Origin: Labia minor
Lineage: Eukaryota > Arthropoda > Insecta > Dermaptera > Spongiphoridae
Assembly (NCBI GenBank): GCA_963082975.1
Contig: OY720344.1
Coordinates: forward strand, 13,379,580-13,443,579
Direction: 5' to 3'
Length of the DNA: 64,000 nt
The notes under the pieces are model-generated. The model had not been told where the DNA came from. It made no database searches and saw nothing but the letters and a program-made list of their open reading frames with translations. A program made the translations under genes and the position numbers. This document shows, in pieces, positions 60,116-64,000 of this stretch (position 1 is the first letter of the stretch; each line of letters opens with the position of its first letter).

Positions 60116-61115
60116 ATTCAATCAAAATCAAATAAATTAATTAATATATGAATTCAATAACCTATTTAATATTTATTATTTATTTTTCTCAATTTAAGGA
60201 CATATTTTTCTATATAAAAAACTATCACAAAGATATTATCAAGGTAAATAATAATAATAATAGTAATAATTAAATTAAATAATAGTTTTTATAAATATTG
60301 CTCATATTGATCATATCTGAATAATAAAATGAAATTGTATTCAAATGTTATATAAAACACCCATAATATACTTAAGTACATATATATAAAACTATAATCA
60401 TTTCAATAAACTAAAAGAAAATATTAAAATTTTTACATTTTGTGTAAATTGTACTTGTTTTTTAAGATCAATCAAATTTTCTTTTTTAACTGGATCAAGC
60501 CCTTTCAATATATGTACTTGTTATAATCAAAATTAAATAATACATTGAGGGTAAAAAACTTAGAGAGATTTCTCTATTCTTGGATCACCCTCGATCACTC
60601 TTATCGCTATCGTTTCATATTATATAAATTAGGATGATTTAGCTTTCAAATTTTCTTCATTATCTAAAAAGAGTGGTTTTCCACTCTCTATGGATACATA
60701 CAATTTTTGGATCATTTTTATTTATTTAGTAGTCTCTATTTTAATGAGTATTTTATTAAATTCATGGATAATTCTTCATGAATATTAAAATGAACAAATC
60801 TATGTATTTTCAATCTATAACATAAATAAAAATTTCATATTTTAATAAAAAAAAATGAAATAAGAGTTTAAAATCATTTTGAAAATCTATTTAAAAAAAA
60901 GCAGATTTAATCCATTATTTAGTTATTCATATGAAAGTAAAAGAGCATTGAGAGTAAGCAGCTTCAGTCCCTTTACATCTCACAAGACCACCTCCGCTCA
61001 TATCTATTTAAATTTATAATTTTTTCTAATATAATATAATTCTATATAATGATATATTTTTAAATAAAAATAATTTTAAGGGATTTTATCTACTTTATTA
61101 TACCTCATATAAACT
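60116..61115. other. AT-rich stretch
   Basis: No supported feature. Slightly GC-richer at 60580-60690 without an open frame. Confidence 0.45.
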
Positions 61116-61600
61116 TAAATATGTATATTTGTGCTATTATCATTAAAAAGAATAAATAAAAGTAAACTAAATTTTCAATTTAACCAAAGTTTAAATGGAA
61201 AAATATTGAAATTCATTTAAGCTAAATATTATTATAATATTATTATTTATATAGATTAATATTTTATCTAATTCTTTATTTATTTATATTTTATTTTTTA
61301 GTATTTATTTTAAGATTTCTTTTGTTTATTATTTTAATCTCTTATTTTTTTTTATTTAATTTCTTAGAATTTATATTTGATGTATTAATGGTTGCATAAC
61401 TGACAATTGACAGGCACTCTCACTAAATGTTACTTGTATACCTAGAAATACTATTTCACTAATATTATCTATTATTTAGTTAAAATAATCTATAAATAAT
61501 AATATTTAGCTTAAATGAATTTTAATATTTTTATGATTCTTGATTATTTTAATGATAATAGCACAAATATACATATTTATAAACATTTATCTTTTTAGAA
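61116..61600. mobile_element. Inverted-repeat element H
   Basis: Arms about 61116-61285 and 61450-61600 are inverted and imperfect: ATATGTATATTTGTGCTA, TTATCATTAAAA and AAATTCATTTAAGCTAAA occur on opposite strands in matching order. The spacer contains a short unique block (TGACAGGCACTCTCAC). Looks like an old MITE or foldback element. Outer limits uncertain. Confidence 0.55.
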
Positions 61601-61922
61601 ATTTCAATGGTTGACAAAAACGTAGTTTCTATAAACACATTTTTTTAAAAAAAAAAAGAAAAGTAAATAATAAATTAATAACCCTATGTCAACTTTATTT
61701 ATTTTTTTTTTTTTAATTTCATTATTTTAATTTTACAAAAATTGTTAATATTAGATGTAGATATTGGATTATTGAATATCACTTATATAAAAAAATTAAA
61801 AGATTGAATTGTCAACAGACTTGGTGTGTCATTTTGGTAAATTTATGCTTGTATAATCATATTACAATTCTTTGCAATCTTTAAGTGTATTTAATAATTT
61901 TTTTTTTGTAATTTTGTTTTAG

Positions 61923-61974
61923 GTGAGCCCTGGAATTGGACTTATAACAATGAATAGACGAACATCAATGAATT
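61923..61974 (+). CDS. Candidate 52-nt internal/start exon, unknown gene
   Basis: A T-rich tract and TTTTAG (AG at 61921-61922) precede it, and a consensus donor GTAAGT (61975-61980) follows. One frame is open through the whole exon and contains ATG at 61950 (reads VSPGIGLITMNRRTSMN, phase 1 at the donor). It may be an internal exon or the exon with the start codon. The acceptor is immediately followed by GTGAGC, itself a donor-like sequence, which resembles recursive-splicing exons. The protein is not recognised. Confidence 0.35.
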
Positions 61975-61980
61975 GTAAGT

Positions 61981-62785
61981 AAATATCTACATTTTATTTA
62001 ATATTTTATCATAATTTAGTTTTAAATAAATTTTATAGTTTTTTTAAAAAATTTATATTTGAACTATTAAATTTAATAAGAAGAAACAAAAAAATGAAAA
62101 TCAACTAAATACTTTTTTACCAACATGATATCACAATTCGGGTAACATTCCCTAAAGCAATCAGTGTACACCACTATATCTCTCTCTCTCTCTCTCTTTA
62201 TATATATATCTTTAATCCATTAACAAAATGATCGTGTGTATGGCCTCCTCTTCCATTAGAGGCCCCGATCACTCTCAAATCCCAAACGAGATGAATTGCA
62301 ATACTCTTTGAAGCTTTGGAAAAATAAAAATAAATAAAAAAACAAAATCACATTATTAGTCTAATATATATTTTGATTTATGTGATATATTTATCTTTGA
62401 TGTTATTTTAAAGATTTTTATTAAATTCTCTATTTCATCTACTAAATTGAAATAATCTTGAACTGGAATGTGTTACTATAGTAATAAATTACATTATTTC
62501 TTGATAAAGGCAATAATAATCAATCATCCGAAGATGATCGATTGAATAGAATAATTAATTAATTAATAGATTATATATTCACCATATATAATCTATATTT
62601 ATATCCACTACAGATTATCTAAATGATAATATAATAACCACCCTAAAAGATAAATGATTCTATTTGGAATTTTATTTATTTTTTTTTATATGTTTAATTT
62701 TAAAATATCAATGATTAACAATACATGTACCATTATTAAATTTTATATTTTATATATTATTAAATTTTGTAATATAGACATTGAA

Positions 62786-62820
<35 letters not shown>

Positions 62821-64000
62821 TATATTATTTATACTTTTACATTTTTCATGAAATGTAACTTATTTTAAATATGTTTTAATAAATTAATATTTATTCTCTC
62901 TTGGTAAATAATAATTTATTCTGAAAATTAAATTCAAAATTTTTTTTCCCCATTTATTTTTAAAAGTATAAATTAAATAGTAAAGAAATAAAAAAATTAT
63001 ATTATTTTTACAATTAAATAAGTGTTTGCTTTTAATTATTAAATTAAAAAAAACTTCTTTCTCTTTAATTAAAAAAAAAAAATAAAATTAAAAAACCCAA
63101 AAAAAAAAAAAAAAAAAATTATAATACTTTCAAAGTAAATAATAATTATAATCGGGTTAATAAATTCACAAAATCGTTTATTATTTGAGGCAATATCTTC
63201 AATATGTAAACTCATTCAGAATGATCATAGGTATGATTAGTTAGTGATTAATCCTATTTTATTATGTATTTATTTTTTAATTTTTATTTCAGTTTTGTTT
63301 TAGTTTATTTAAAGTGGTTATTGATTATCATCTTTGATCGTCGTAACACATAGATATACTTTTAACCATCCAATGTTACTCTAAACTTAAGCGACATAAA
63401 AAAGAAAAGAAAAAATTTTTCATCTGTTTAACAAAACCTTTTGTTCGTTTGTACTAAATTATTGTTCTATCTTCTTTTTCTCAACCATTTAGATTTGTTC
63501 CATTCTTTTCTCTTTATCTCTTTTTTTTTAAATCTTCTACATTTTTGTAAGACCCTCAGTTTCTATTGACGATTCGTTGTCTACTATTAAACAAATCATA
63601 GAAATATTTTACCAGGATTGCGCTATGTAAATTCTATCATGTGAATTTGAATTATTCTCTGTGGAATATATTGCAATGCAATGTTCCTAATTCTCTCCAT
63701 AAAAAAAAATAAAATATGGTTAGCATATCAATCAGCATTTTTATTTTCTGATTTTGTTCTATTGTGAATATTTCAATATATTTCATTTATTAATTTATCA
63801 TATATTATATAATAGAAAATAAAATAAAAAAAAAGTCCAATCAAATATAAGATTATTAAAAAGAGAGAGAGTAAAAATAAATAAAAAAAGGTCTTTATTC
63901 AAGAGTTTAACTATGTGATATAACTATTCATATTAAAAAAAGACTATGTTAAATTATTTTAAATTCTTATGATCTCTTCAGTAATACAAATAACTTGTTA
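61981..64000. other. AT-rich stretch to window end
   Basis: Low complexity with (CT)n (62180-62197), (TA)n (62788-62818) and poly(A) runs. A hairpin GGCCTC...GAGGCC flanked by GATCGTG/GATCAC lies at 62231-62271. No downstream exon found. Confidence 0.45.
62788..62818. repeat. (TA)n microsatellite
   Basis: About 15 uninterrupted TA units. Confidence 0.9.

Overview
This is an extremely AT-rich eukaryotic window (roughly three quarters A+T by eye, not counted). It is non-coding, full of simple repeats and dense in old transposable elements. Mariner (DD34D) remnants, several non-LTR retrotransposon tails, a tRNA-derived SINE, hAT-type MITEs and Helentron/DINE-like repeats point to an invertebrate, most likely an arthropod. 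A copepod such as a sea louse is my best guess, at low confidence. I see no prokaryotic gene organisation, rRNA, functional tRNA or CRISPR array.

Layout. 0-10 kb: decayed mariner (495-772), a candidate conserved/coding island (5.37-5.66 kb), a 142-bp LINE tail with a perfect target-site duplication (3.5 kb), repeats A1 and B1, and inverted-repeat element G1. 10-20 kb: a hAT-like MITE, a GC-richer block with a splice donor (11.7-12 kb), SINE C1, A2, the duplicated F repeat, the perfect inverted repeat G2 and E1. 20-31 kb: A3, three broken mariners, A4, a candidate recursive splice site (28.1 kb) and a possible Penelope-type remnant. 31-44 kb: a CpG-rich promoter-like island (31.1 kb), two LINE tails, E2, a TA-flanked MITE, A5, G3, SINE C2, B2 and A6. 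44-56 kb: B3, a candidate terminal exon (48.2 kb), two LINE ends with GAA-type tails, a hAT MITE with perfect 8-bp TSD, a CpG-rich promoter-like island (54 kb) and B4. 56-64 kb: a broken mariner, SINE C3 that lost its B box, a decayed coding stretch split by a hAT MITE, a promoter-like block (60 kb), an inverted repeat and a 52-nt candidate exon (61.9 kb).

No intact protein-coding gene is visible. Apart from transposon relics, the coding evidence is a few splice-bounded short open stretches, which fits long introns or intergenic DNA. The most interesting signal is that repeat families A and B, which have different termini, share an indel-free core (three conserved words at identical spacing). 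Both also share a Helentron-like plan: subterminal inverted repeats, a microsatellite block and a 3' hairpin followed by CARCTT. Part of the module recurs in a third family (E).
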